This document shows, piece after piece, positions 1 through 7,089 of a stretch of 23,811 bases of DNA; within the stretch, counting starts at the first letter, position 1, and every line of letters starts with the position of its first letter. Source of the stretch: an uncultured Actinomycetes bacterium (GTDB lineage Bacteria; Actinomycetota; Actinomycetes; Nanopelagicales; Nanopelagicaceae). The notes below the pieces were generated by a model. That model worked only from the letters and a program-made list of their open reading frames with translations, was not told the origin of the DNA and made no database searches. The DNA is taken from contig CAILBF010000199.1 of the NCBI GenBank assembly GCA_903832395.1, positions 1 to 23,811 of the forward strand. The letters are read 5' to 3'. Position numbers and translations under genes: made by a program.

Positions 1-1554
1 AAGCGCAAATGGAAGTTTATGCGCGATACCGTCTTGTGAGTCAGTAAAGTCTGCGGCCGCACCACCGATCAGCGTTCCAGCAGGTTTATCTAATGCGCGA
101 ATTGCATGAATAACCGTCTCTGATGCGGTAGTTCGCGATGCAACCGAAGAGATAACTTGAACTCGAATATCTTGGCCGTACGTTTCTAGAGTACCAATTC
201 GAACGATGCCATCAATGACCTTCACTTTATTTAGAAACTTTGAGATCTGATCTTCTTGACCAACACCGTTGGGTACGACAACTTCGATTGGACTTCCGGT
301 TAAACCATCGAAGCGGTTTTCAATAATTTGAGAAGAGATTGCTGCGCGATCAGTTGCAGGCAAGACGCGTGAATCAATTTGGGCAAAACCAATGTTGCTA
401 ATTGGCAAGGCCATGATTGCCAATACTGCGATGACTGCGATTACAACTGGAATTGGGCGGCGCATCACAGTTCGAGCAGTATGTGCCCAACGCCCGTCTT
501 CCTTTGGGGTAATTGCACTTTTGCGGACCACACCCTTATCTACCTTCTCACCAAGAATTGCCAGAAGTGCCGGAAGAGCGATGACCGCTCCGACAATTGC
601 TAATGAAATTACAGCGATGCCTGCGTAACCAAAGGATTTAAGAAAGTTAAGTGGGAAGAAGAGGAGTGATGCCATTGTTACAAGGACAGTTAAGCCAGAG
701 TAGAAAACGGTTTTGCCAGCCGTAGCAACCATCGCAATTACCGACTCGTCAACGCTCTTTCCGTGGTGGAGCTCTTCACGGAATCGATTGACCATAAGTA
801 ATGCGTAGTCGATACCCAGGCCAAGGCCCAATCCAGTGATGAGGTTGAGGGCAAAGACACTTACATTGGTGAAATGGGTTAAGAGGTAGATAAGGAAAAA
901 CGAGCCCAAAATGGCGGTGACACCAACAAAAAGAGGCATTGCTGAGGCAACCATCGCACCAAAGACAAAGATCAGTAACAAAAATGTTAGTGGAATTGCA
1001 ATTGATTCGGCGACAAATAAATCTTTTTCAATTTTATGATTAATTGCATGAGTAATGACGGCGCCTCCACCGGCATAAACTGAAAGTCCTTGGTAGTTCC
1101 CGTCAAAGCGTTTTTGAATTTGCGCGCCAAGTGCGCTGTAACCTTTGAAATCATTAGCTTTTAAGTTGGCATAGACAAGAATGAAACCGGCTTTGCCATC
1201 TTTAGATCGCATCGTTGGAGCGCCGCCTGTGGACCAGTAAGAGTAAGTTTTAGAAATACCCGTAACGTTCAAAATCTCTTTTTCTAGCGAACGTGCTCTT
1301 TGCGCAACTTGAGGATCATCGATGCCAGCTTTTGAGTCAACTACTAAAGTGACAACTGGCTCCTGGACTTTAAACTTTTTAATAATGTATTCGGTTGCTC
1401 TCGCGGATTCGCTGTTTTTGTCTGAATAACCACCACTGTCGAGCTTGCCAAATGCTAATGAGCCAATGCCGCCGGCGACTAACGTACCTAGTAAGAAAAG
1501 AACAAGAACGCCTTTTTTGCGGTGAACTATGAAACGGCCCAACTTCTCAAACAC
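1..1554 (-). CDS. MMPL/RND-family membrane transporter, N-terminal part
   Basis: Translating the reverse strand gives 518 uninterrupted codons running off the left edge, so the C-terminal part is missing. The protein starts VFEKLGRFIVHRKKG, has TM1 at about residues 15-33, a long extracytoplasmic loop, a helix bundle at about 175-345 and another helix at about 367-387, then enters the second extracytoplasmic loop. This is the layout of MMPL (PF03176) exporters. The Asp-Tyr pair in GIDYALLMVNRF (D249, Y250) sits where proton-relay residues lie in this family. MMPL proteins export lipids or other hydrophobic compounds using the proton gradient; the substrate here cannot be told. GTG at 1554 is chosen because MFEKLGRF is the usual family N-terminus, but a TTG at 1560 lies a better 5 nt from the AGAAGGG ribosome-binding site at 1566-1572. 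The gene is divergent from the small ORF at 1591. Confidence 0.88.
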   Translation of the reverse strand, partial: MFEKLGRFIVHRKKGVLVLFLLGTLVAGGIGSLAFGKLDSGGYSDKNSESARATEYIIKKFKVQEPVVTLVVDSKAGIDDPQVAQRARSLEKEILNVTGISKTYSYWSTGGAPTMRSKDGKAGFILVYANLKANDFKGYSALGAQIQKRFDGNYQGLSVYAGGGAVITHAINHKIEKDLFVAESIAIPLTFLLLIFVFGAMVASAMPLFVGVTAILGSFFLIYLLTHFTNVSVFALNLITGLGLGLGIDYALLMVNRFREELHHGKSVDESVIAMVATAGKTVFYSGLTVLVTMASLLFFPLNFLKSFGYAGIAVISLAIVGAVIALPALLAILGEKVDKGVVRKSAITPKEDGRWAHTARTVMRRPIPVVIAVIAVLAIMALPISNIGFAQIDSRVLPATDRAAISSQIIENRFDGLTGSPIEVVVPNGVGQEDQISKFLNKVKVIDGIVRIGTLETYGQDIRVQVISSVASRTTASETVIHAIRALDKPAGTLIGGAAADFTDSQDGIAHKLPFAL

Positions 1555-1577
1555 TTTCAACCCAGCCCTTCTACGAC

Positions 1578-1584
1578 TAGAATA
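1578..1584. promoter_or_regulatory. Overlapping bidirectional -10 element
   Basis: TAGAAT on the + strand (1578-1583) lies 7 nt before the ATG at 1591. TATTCT on the - strand (1579-1584) is placed to start the MMPL transcript near 1572, just at its Shine-Dalgarno sequence. The two hexamers share five bases and the whole divergent gap is only about 36 bp. No convincing -35 box is seen on either side. The element is visible by eye only; transcription start sites are inferred from the usual 6-7 nt spacing. Confidence 0.45.
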
Positions 1585-1590
1585 ATTCCT

Positions 1591-1707
1591 ATGAGCGAAC
1601 TCTTTCCTACGGTTACATCGGATGAAATTGATCCTGATGCCGCCGCCGAAGCGGCAAAACGCGACGAAGAGATTAAGTCAGATAAGCCCCCACACCACGA
1701 AGATTAA
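1591..1707 (+). CDS. Small acidic hypothetical protein (38 aa)
   Basis: This is a 38-residue protein beginning MSELFPTVTSDEID and ending KPPHHED, with no signal peptide or membrane segment. It is very rich in Asp, Glu, Ala and Lys. The chosen ATG has no Shine-Dalgarno sequence but has a TAGAAT box 7 nt upstream, as expected for a leaderless mRNA; an upstream in-frame ATG at 1522 would lie inside the MMPL gene and is less likely. Its stop codon TAA overlaps the stop of the convergent FmdB-like gene by two bases within a shared TTAA. From memory, short actinobacterial proteins of unknown function often end in a similar Arg/Lys-Pro-Pro-His motif, which weakly supports it as a real gene. Function unknown. 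Confidence 0.55.
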   Translation: MSELFPTVTSDEIDPDAAAEAAKRDEEIKSDKPPHHED

Positions 1708-1943
1708 TCGCTCTTAGGCGCGGGCGCGACTGGAGCAGCAGGAGTGCTCTCACTCGTTGTTTTCTTTTTTACGGAATCAGTTTTATAAAACCCTGAGCCT
1801 TTAAAAACTACACCGACAGCAGAGTAAATCTTTCTAATTTCGCCCTTGCATTCTGGGCACTTAGTTAGTGAATCATCAGAAAAAGATTGGACCACCTCGA
1901 AGGCGTGAGAGCAGGCATTGCAGGCATATTGGTATGTAGGCAT
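1704..1943 (-). CDS. FmdB-family zinc-ribbon regulatory protein
   Basis: The 79-residue protein starts MPTYQYACNACSHAF, the hallmark start of the FmdB/CxxC_CXXC_SSSS family. C8-x2-C11 and C29-x2-C32 form one zinc ribbon; then follow IRKIYSAVGVVFKGSGFYKTD, with the conserved G-S-G-F-Y element, and a Lys/Ser/Thr/Ala/Pro tail. A start 21 bases further upstream is possible, but MPTYQY is the family start and GGAG lies 5 nt before it. Family members are small putative transcriptional regulators or metal-binding proteins of poorly known role. In mycobacteria a similar gene (Rv0991c, from memory) lies beside the 5-formyl-THF cyclo-ligase; here the copper cluster lies between them. It is convergent with the 38-aa ORF and divergent from the CopC-like gene. 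Confidence 0.85.
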   Translation of the reverse strand: MPTYQYACNACSHAFEVVQSFSDDSLTKCPECKGEIRKIYSAVGVVFKGSGFYKTDSVKKKTTSESTPAAPVAPAPKSD

Positions 1944-1984
1944 GTCCGCTCCGCTCTCAGGCAATAACCCCTCGATTGGGGTAG

Positions 1985-1990
1985 ATACTA
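1985..1990 (-). promoter_or_regulatory. Putative -10 box for the FmdB-like gene
   Basis: Reverse-strand TAGTAT lies about 42 nt before the FmdB-like ATG at 1943. Between them, 1967-1982 holds a short inverted repeat (ACCCC and GGGGT around TCGATT) that could fold in the leader RNA. No clear -35 was found. Confidence 0.3.
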
Positions 1991-2010
1991 AGTCTAAAGA
2001 AGTGGCACGA

Positions 2011-2016
2011 TAGGGT
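2011..2016 (+). promoter_or_regulatory. Putative -10 box for the CopC-CopD cluster
   Basis: TAGGGT lies 30 nt before the GTG at 2047. A transcript starting near 2023 would have a short leader carrying the purine-rich GGAAGCGGGA upstream of the start codon. The same hexamer precedes ispE. No clear -35 was found. Confidence 0.35.
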
Positions 2017-2046
2017 CGAATCGAGACTAACGGAAGCGGGATTTAC

Positions 2047-2568
2047 GTGAAAATCAAGGGCTTAGCTGCGCTGCTGATCACCTTTGTTTGTCTGGGTATG
2101 TCGAGCGCTTCGGCTAACTCACTAATCACAACATCGCCTACAAGTGGATCGACACTTACCACTCCACCTAGCTCGGTAACTCTCACATCTCAAATTGCGT
2201 TGATCGCGGATGCAAACGAGTTAACAGTGACAGATCCTTCTGGAATTCGCGTTGACGATGGAACTATTACGGTTGATGGCGTCACTGCAACTGTGGGTTT
2301 GAAACCTTTGACAGTTTCTGGCATTTATCAAGTGGCCTATGTTCTCTATGCCGAAGGCGAAGTTCCGCTACAAGGAACGTACACATTTAATTTTTCAGCT
2401 CCAACTGTAATTAAGCCAAGTGAACCGACACCAACCCCAACGCAATCACAAACTCCGGCGAGCAGCAGTTGGGGAACAAATGTTTTTGTCATTGCAATGT
2501 TAGTAGTTGCATTTTTTGTTTTCATCGGCTTAATTCTTTATGCAAGAAAACTCTTTAGGGCGAGATGA
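2047..2568 (+). CDS. Secreted, membrane-anchored CopC-like protein without copper-ligand histidines
   Basis: A 173-residue protein: signal peptide at about 1-23 (ending SSASA), an immunoglobulin-like CopC/YcnJ-type beta domain at about 24-117, a Pro/Thr/Ser-rich linker at about 118-143 and one C-terminal helix at about 145-167 followed by a basic tail (ARKLFRAR). That is the architecture of actinobacterial CopC-domain proteins anchored outside the membrane, which bind Cu(II) with the mature N-terminal His and an Asp-x-His near the end of the domain. Here the protein has no histidine at all: the mature N-terminus is NSLITTSP, and the usual DGHP region reads YAEGEVPLQG. Copper binding by the standard site is therefore unlikely. 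The stop overlaps the next start (ATGA, 2565-2568), so it is translationally coupled to the CopD-CtaG protein. The GTG start has purine-rich GGAAGCGGGA upstream. Confidence 0.8.
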   Translation: MKIKGLAALLITFVCLGMSSASANSLITTSPTSGSTLTTPPSSVTLTSQIALIADANELTVTDPSGIRVDDGTITVDGVTATVGLKPLTVSGIYQVAYVLYAEGEVPLQGTYTFNFSAPTVIKPSEPTPTPTQSQTPASSSWGTNVFVIAMLVVAFFVFIGLILYARKLFRAR

Positions 2569-4412
2569 TTGCATTAACAACCTTATTTAAATATCTTTCG
2601 CTCATTGGCAGTTTTACCGTAATCGGAACACTCCTTTCAATGTCCTTTCTGCTCTTAGATGCAGAAGGCAAACTCTCTACATCTTCAGAAAAACTGCGCC
2701 GCCTTCTCTGGGGAAGTGCACTTCTTTGGTTTTTGGGGAGTCTGGGCACAATCGTTTTCACGCTTGCTTCTATTTTAGGGGCGTCAATATCTACCGCTTT
2801 TGATCCAACAGTTCTTCGCTCTTTCATAACCCAAGTCACTTTAGGGCAGTATTTAGCTTTTGAAGCCGTGATTGCACTAATTATTGCAACGCTAGCTTTT
2901 CGTGTTCGTCGAATTCTCTCATCGGTATTTTTACTTCTCCTTTCATTGATTGGTTTAGTTGCACCGGTTTTTCAAAGCCATTCAGCATCCAGCGGTTCAC
3001 ACGGATTAGCGATAGGTTCATTAGTTATCCATGTGGTGGCCCTGTCGATTTGGGTAGGTGGAGTAATAGCTTTAGCCCTCTTAGACCCGCAAGATCGGGC
3101 AATTGCAGTGCCCCGCTTTAGCGAATTAGCTCTGTGGTCAGTTATTGCCGTCGTTGCAAGTGGCACCGTAAATGCTTGGGCTCGTTTAGACTTCAAAGAT
3201 GCATGGAATACCGCTTACGCATATGTAGTTATTGCGAAAATTGTTTTTACAATAATTTTAATTGCAATCGGGTACTTGCATCGTAAGAATTTGGCTAATC
3301 GCGAGAGTATCGATTGGTTAGGTTTTGGGCGATTGATTTTTGCCGAAGCTCTCATAATGATATCTACTGTCGCAATGGGAGCTTGGCTTTCATCCAACCA
3401 AGCACCGAGGCGCCCAGGTGAATCGAAATTTGATCCAGCAATTGCAGTGGCTGGAATCTCAACGCCACCTCGACCTACATGGGGTCGCGTCTTTTTTAGC
3501 TATGAACCCGATGCGTTGATGATTGGAATCTTAATTACGGCAGTTGCGCTATATGTAAAGGGAGTACTGGTTCTAACTCGCCGCGGAGACAAATGGCCAG
3601 TCGGTCGTAGCGTAGCTTTCGGCCTTGGAATCGCGGGAATTGATTTTGCAACAAGTGGCGGGTTGGGTTTATATGCCCACTTTGCTTTTTCATATCACAT
3701 GGTTGCGCATATGGTTTTAGGAATGATTGCACCCATAGGAATTATTTTAGGTGCACCAATCACTCTCGCACTTCGAACTTTGCCACAAGGCCGCAATAAA
3801 AGTGAACGTGGTGTACGGGGAACTTTACTTACTGCTTTGCACTCTAAGTTGGCAGTTTTTTATACCTACCCACTTGTTGCCCTAGCTTTGTTTGACGGCT
3901 CTTTGTTTGCACTTTATTTCACTGGCCTCTTTGGATCAATGATGCAAAGTCATGCCGGCCATTTCTTTATGAATATTCATTTTATTCTCTCGGGACTTCT
4001 TTTCTTCCACGTCATAATCGGTATCGATCCGAACCCACGCCGCGTTCCCCATTTAGTCCGAATCGTTATCGTGTTTGCTGCGATGAGCATTCACGCATTT
4101 TTCTCAGTTGCCTTGATGTCATCTACAACGCTGATAGATCAAGGCTATTTTGCCTCCCTCAAAACGCCTTGGCTCACCGATCTCTTAGCCGATCAACAGT
4201 TAGGTGGCTCTATCGGTTGGGCAATGGGTGAGATTCCAATTCTTTTGGCACTGATTGCAACCTTTATTAGTTGGGTCAAAGATGATTCACGAGAAACAAA
4301 GAGAATTGATCGCAATACCGCCAGACAAGCGGCAATGGGGCAGCCCGATGAGCTAGCCGATTACAACCAGTATTTACAGGAACTAGCCAAGCGCGATGGG
4401 AGTGCGAGTTAA
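2565..4412 (+). CDS. CopD-CtaG fusion: copper import/cytochrome c oxidase assembly membrane protein
   Basis: A 615-residue polytopic membrane protein with roughly 14 predicted helices. The N-terminal half resembles CopD (PF05425), the core being about residues 185-250 (FSELALWSVIAVVASG followed by WARLDF). The C-terminal half from about residue 310 matches caa3_CtaG (PF09678): HMVAHMVLGMIAP near 378, SMMQSHAGHFFMNIHF near 458-474, and HVIIGIDPNPRR near 482. The many histidines in the C-terminal helices are what a copper-handling assembly factor would need. The fusion is the usual actinobacterial form (M. tuberculosis Rv0102, 661 aa, from memory). CtaG-type proteins help metallate the Cu sites of cytochrome c oxidase; CopD is linked to copper uptake together with CopC. 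The gene overlaps the CopC-like gene by 4 nt and the acyl-CoA dehydrogenase by 1 nt (TAATG). Confidence 0.88.
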   Translation: MIALTTLFKYLSLIGSFTVIGTLLSMSFLLLDAEGKLSTSSEKLRRLLWGSALLWFLGSLGTIVFTLASILGASISTAFDPTVLRSFITQVTLGQYLAFEAVIALIIATLAFRVRRILSSVFLLLLSLIGLVAPVFQSHSASSGSHGLAIGSLVIHVVALSIWVGGVIALALLDPQDRAIAVPRFSELALWSVIAVVASGTVNAWARLDFKDAWNTAYAYVVIAKIVFTIILIAIGYLHRKNLANRESIDWLGFGRLIFAEALIMISTVAMGAWLSSNQAPRRPGESKFDPAIAVAGISTPPRPTWGRVFFSYEPDALMIGILITAVALYVKGVLVLTRRGDKWPVGRSVAFGLGIAGIDFATSGGLGLYAHFAFSYHMVAHMVLGMIAPIGIILGAPITLALRTLPQGRNKSERGVRGTLLTALHSKLAVFYTYPLVALALFDGSLFALYFTGLFGSMMQSHAGHFFMNIHFILSGLLFFHVIIGIDPNPRRVPHLVRIVIVFAAMSIHAFFSVALMSSTTLIDQGYFASLKTPWLTDLLADQQLGGSIGWAMGEIPILLALIATFISWVKDDSRETKRIDRNTARQAAMGQPDELADYNQYLQELAKRDGSAS

Positions 4413-5563
4413 TGGAAAACTTATTTGATTTACCTAGTGAATATAAAGAGCTACGTGCAAGTGTGCGCGCGCTTTCAACCAAGGAAATTGCCCCCTTTGC
4501 ACAATCTGTCGATGAAGACCATCGATATCCGCAAGAGGCTGCCGATGCACTGCAAAAAGCCGGTCTAAGTGCGGCACATGTGCCGACGCAATATGGTGGA
4601 GATGGCGCCGACGCACTCGCTACGGTCATAATTATTGAGGAGGTGGCGCGCGTCTGTGGTGCCTCTTCTCTGATACCAGCCGTTAATAAATTGGGTTCTT
4701 TACCTTTAATTTTGGGTGGAAGTGATGAACAGAAGCAGCGTTGGCTTCCACAGTTAGTTGCTGGAAAAGGTTTTTCCTACTGCCTGTCTGAATCTGATGC
4801 AGGTTCTGATGCATCTGCGCTTCGGACAAAAGTTGTGCGCGATGGCGATGGTTGGATTCTGAATGGAAGCAAGAAGTGGATCTCAAATGCGGGAGAGTCC
4901 GAATATTATACTGTCATCGCTCAAGGTGATGCGTCACTAGGCTCTAAAGGCATTACCGCTTTTATAGTTGAAAAATCAGATCCGGGATTAACTTTTGGCG
5001 CACCAGAAAAGAAAATGGGCTTTAGGGGTTCTCCTACACGGGAAGTTTATTTTGACAATATAAAACTCGATGATAATCGCAGAATTAGCGACATTGGTGG
5101 CGGTTATTCATTAGCAATGGATACTTTGGATCACACGCGAATTACGATTGCAGCACAGGCACTTGGTTTAGCTCAAGGGGCATTTGATGTTGCAACCAAG
5201 TATTCACATGAACGCAAGCAATTTGGGAAAGAGATTTTTGATTTTCAAGGGATTCAGTTTATGTTGGCCGATATGGCGATGAATATCGAAGCTGCACGTC
5301 AACTCACATATGCCGCGGCAGTAAAGAGCGAAAATGGCGAAAAAGATCTGCGTTTTTTCTCAGCTGCAAGTAAATGTTTTACAAGTGATATGGCGATGAA
5401 AGTGACTCAAGATGCAATTCAAGTCTTAGGTGGATATGGATATGTCTCTGACTATCCAGTGGAGCGAATGATGCGCGATGCTAAATTAACTCAGATTTAC
5501 GAAGGAACAAATCAGATTCAACGCATAGTTATGGCGCGCAATCTCCCAACTATTAACGTTTAA
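4412..5563 (+). CDS. Acyl-CoA dehydrogenase (short-chain type)
   Basis: A flavoprotein of 383 residues, the normal length of the family, that oxidises acyl-CoA to trans-2-enoyl-CoA and passes electrons to ETF. The helical N-domain covers about 1-120. The first family signature is CLSESDAGSDASALRT and the second GGYGYVSDYPVERMMRDAK. The catalytic base is E364 in IYEGTNQIQ, the position used by short- and medium-chain enzymes such as butyryl-CoA dehydrogenase. The substrate (fatty acyl or branched amino-acid-derived acyl) cannot be decided from sequence alone. Its start overlaps the CopD-CtaG stop by one base, so it is probably co-transcribed, although no functional link with copper is evident. 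Its last 11 bp overlap the convergent cyclo-ligase gene. Confidence 0.92.
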   Translation: MENLFDLPSEYKELRASVRALSTKEIAPFAQSVDEDHRYPQEAADALQKAGLSAAHVPTQYGGDGADALATVIIIEEVARVCGASSLIPAVNKLGSLPLILGGSDEQKQRWLPQLVAGKGFSYCLSESDAGSDASALRTKVVRDGDGWILNGSKKWISNAGESEYYTVIAQGDASLGSKGITAFIVEKSDPGLTFGAPEKKMGFRGSPTREVYFDNIKLDDNRRISDIGGGYSLAMDTLDHTRITIAAQALGLAQGAFDVATKYSHERKQFGKEIFDFQGIQFMLADMAMNIEAARQLTYAAAVKSENGEKDLRFFSAASKCFTSDMAMKVTQDAIQVLGGYGYVSDYPVERMMRDAKLTQIYEGTNQIQRIVMARNLPTINV

Positions 5564-6101
5564 ATCGCACGACAATCGATGGCGTAGCTGCAGCATCCAA
5601 AGCCATGTCGTGTGCCTCTCGAGGCAAACTCTCACTCGTTAGTTCGCCGGGATGGACTAAACCAATTTTCCAGCCTGGAAGATACTCAAGTGCGCGATCG
5701 TAATATCCGCCGCCTTGACCTAAACGATAACCCTCTTGATCGATATGCAAAGCTGGAACAATCATGACATCGATGCCGCTTAAATCCAGAGTTGGGTTGC
5801 CGATGGGTTCAGATAGTTTCTTAGTGATCTTAAGCTCCTTAGCATCGCCCTTCCATTCAATCCACTCGAGAATTTCGCCATTTACTCGGGGCAGAAGCAA
5901 TATTTTCCCAGCTTTTAGAAGCGCCTGATTGACTTCCGTTGTGCTTGGTTCATCACCATATGAAAAGTAGGAAGTAATTGTTGTTGCCGCAACAATTTCT
6001 GGCAATTGCAAAATAATATTGAAATTCGAGGGGATAAATTTTTGAGTCCGCTCGCGCCGTAAACGTTCGCGTAGCTCTTTTTTAGCGTTGTTCTGATTCA
6101 T
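5553..6101 (-). CDS. 5-formyltetrahydrofolate cyclo-ligase
   Basis: A 182-residue protein matching the 5-FTHF cyclo-ligase family (PF01812), which converts 5-formyl-THF to 5,10-methenyl-THF using ATP and so recycles an inhibitory folate in one-carbon metabolism. The Lys/Arg-rich N-terminal helix (KKELRERLRRERTQ), IVPALHIDQEGYRLGQGGG and the YYDRAL that follows (about 115-138) are the family's nucleotide and folate-binding motifs. ATG at 6101 is supported by GGGAGATAGG just upstream. Its 3' end overlaps the acyl-CoA dehydrogenase by 11 bp. In many actinobacteria the gene lies back to back with galU and then moeA/glp; here galU is absent and it faces glp directly across 69 bp. Confidence 0.93.
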   Translation of the reverse strand: MNQNNAKKELRERLRRERTQKFIPSNFNIILQLPEIVAATTITSYFSYGDEPSTTEVNQALLKAGKILLLPRVNGEILEWIEWKGDAKELKITKKLSEPIGNPTLDLSGIDVMIVPALHIDQEGYRLGQGGGYYDRALEYLPGWKIGLVHPGELTSESLPREAHDMALDAAATPSIVVRFKR

Positions 6102-6158
6102 TGCCTATCTCCCAGTAATTTGTGGGCCTAAATCCCAAAGAAAGCCCAACCCAACAAG

Positions 6159-6164
6159 TATGGT
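6159..6164 (+). promoter_or_regulatory. -10 box for leaderless glp transcript
   Basis: TATGGT ends 6 nt before the ATG at 6171, placing the expected transcription start on the start codon itself. No Shine-Dalgarno sequence is present. A GTG at 6165 in the same frame would lie upstream of the expected RNA 5' end, which argues for the ATG. Confidence 0.5.
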
Positions 6165-6170
6165 GTGATT

Positions 6171-7082
6171 ATGGCAGAGCACACACGAGTAGATGAGTTT
6201 CTCACCTCACTTCTTGCAATCTGCAAACCTTTAGATTCCTTTGAGATGCCACTACTGGATGCCCACGGAGCAACGCTCTCGGAGGACATTTTTGCGGGTG
6301 AACGTTTAGTCATGCACTCTGGGAGTCGAATTCGTTCGACTCAGATTGGCCTGGCTGCATCGATTGGTCGCGACCATTTGCCCACCCGCCCACATCCACG
6401 GGTTGTCGTTCTCTCAGCCGGCCCAGATCTTGTTGAACCGGGTAAAGCTCTCTCGGGTGAAGAAGAGTTTGAAACAAATTCATGGCTACTGACAACCGCC
6501 GTACGTGAAGTTGGCGCAGTTGCTTATCGTGTTCATTCAATCCCGAATAATGAAGATGAACTTCAAAAAGTTATTGAGGATCAGCTGGTACGCGCCGACT
6601 TAATTATTATTAGTGGTGAGCGACAAGATGACTCTTTTGATCTCATTACTCGCACACTTTCTCGCTTGGGCGACATAACAACGGTCGATATGGCCATTGA
6701 AATGAATGGACGCCATAACTATGGCCAGATTGGCCCCGATAAAACTCCAGTTGTAACTCTGCCAGGTGATCCAATCGCGGCATATATTTCCTTTGAACTC
6801 TTCGTGCGCCCGATGATTCGGACGATGCTCGGTGCGGCAACGATTCATCGCCCCTCGGTTAAAGCAAAGCTCGAAAAAGCTATTGAGTCGGCTCCAGGCA
6901 TGCGAACATACATTCGAGCAACACTTTCAGAAGATGCACAATCGGTACTGCCACTATCTAGCCAGGAAGAGCTCTCGACCCTCTCCGATGCGAATGCCTT
7001 TATTGCCGTCAGCGAAAAGGAAACTCATTTATCAGCCGGGGACCAGGTAATGGTTGTAATTCTCGAACGCAGATACATTTAA
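6171..7082 (+). CDS. glp: Shortened gephyrin/MoeA-like protein (Glp)
   Basis: A 303-residue protein related to molybdopterin molybdotransferase MoeA/gephyrin E domain, but about 100 residues shorter. It has the N-terminal segment (about 1-42), then jumps directly to the RIRSTQIGLAASIG region (53-66) and the MoCF fold (RPHPRVVVLSAGPDLVEPG to LPGDPIAAYISFELFVRP, 73-214) and a C-terminal beta domain (about 228-303). Domain II, normally carrying the DNSAMDGYA-type motif, is missing. Other Moco motifs are eroded: TTGGVS is ISGERQ (148-152 region), the PGKP loop is EMNGRHNYG, and GLPGNP is TLPGDP. Context is the actinobacterial glp-rimJ-GLPR locus; in Corynebacterium, Glp binds FtsZ and a membrane receptor GLPR (published work, from memory). 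A division role is therefore more likely than molybdenum insertion. The frame is intact, so it is not an obvious pseudogene. ATG 6171 is chosen over GTG 6165 for the leaderless promoter. Confidence 0.75.
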   Translation: MAEHTRVDEFLTSLLAICKPLDSFEMPLLDAHGATLSEDIFAGERLVMHSGSRIRSTQIGLAASIGRDHLPTRPHPRVVVLSAGPDLVEPGKALSGEEEFETNSWLLTTAVREVGAVAYRVHSIPNNEDELQKVIEDQLVRADLIIISGERQDDSFDLITRTLSRLGDITTVDMAIEMNGRHNYGQIGPDKTPVVTLPGDPIAAYISFELFVRPMIRTMLGAATIHRPSVKAKLEKAIESAPGMRTYIRATLSEDAQSVLPLSSQEELSTLSDANAFIAVSEKETHLSAGDQVMVVILERRYI

Positions 7083-7089
7083 TTAAATT

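Noticed and set aside
379..628. Two overlapping + strand ORFs of 74 and 78 codons
   Set aside because: They lie antisense to the MMPL reading frame, which shows clear helices and family motifs throughout. Their sequences are low-quality shadows with no recognisable domain.
4276..4629. A 117-codon - strand ORF across the CopD-CtaG and acyl-CoA dehydrogenase junction
   Set aside because: Both + strand genes are well supported and translationally coupled here; the Ser/Ala-rich composition is typical of a shadow frame.
6124..6150. TGGGC/GCCCA inverted repeat upstream of glp
   Set aside because: Only five base pairs around a 16-nt loop, expected by chance in a short region and not placed clearly relative to the promoter.
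6171..7082. The short MoeA-like gene as a pseudogene or frameshift
   Set aside because: The frame is open from start to stop, the C-terminal domain and LPGDP region are preserved, and no other frame or the upstream gap encodes the missing domain II. Loss looks like a clean deletion, not decay.
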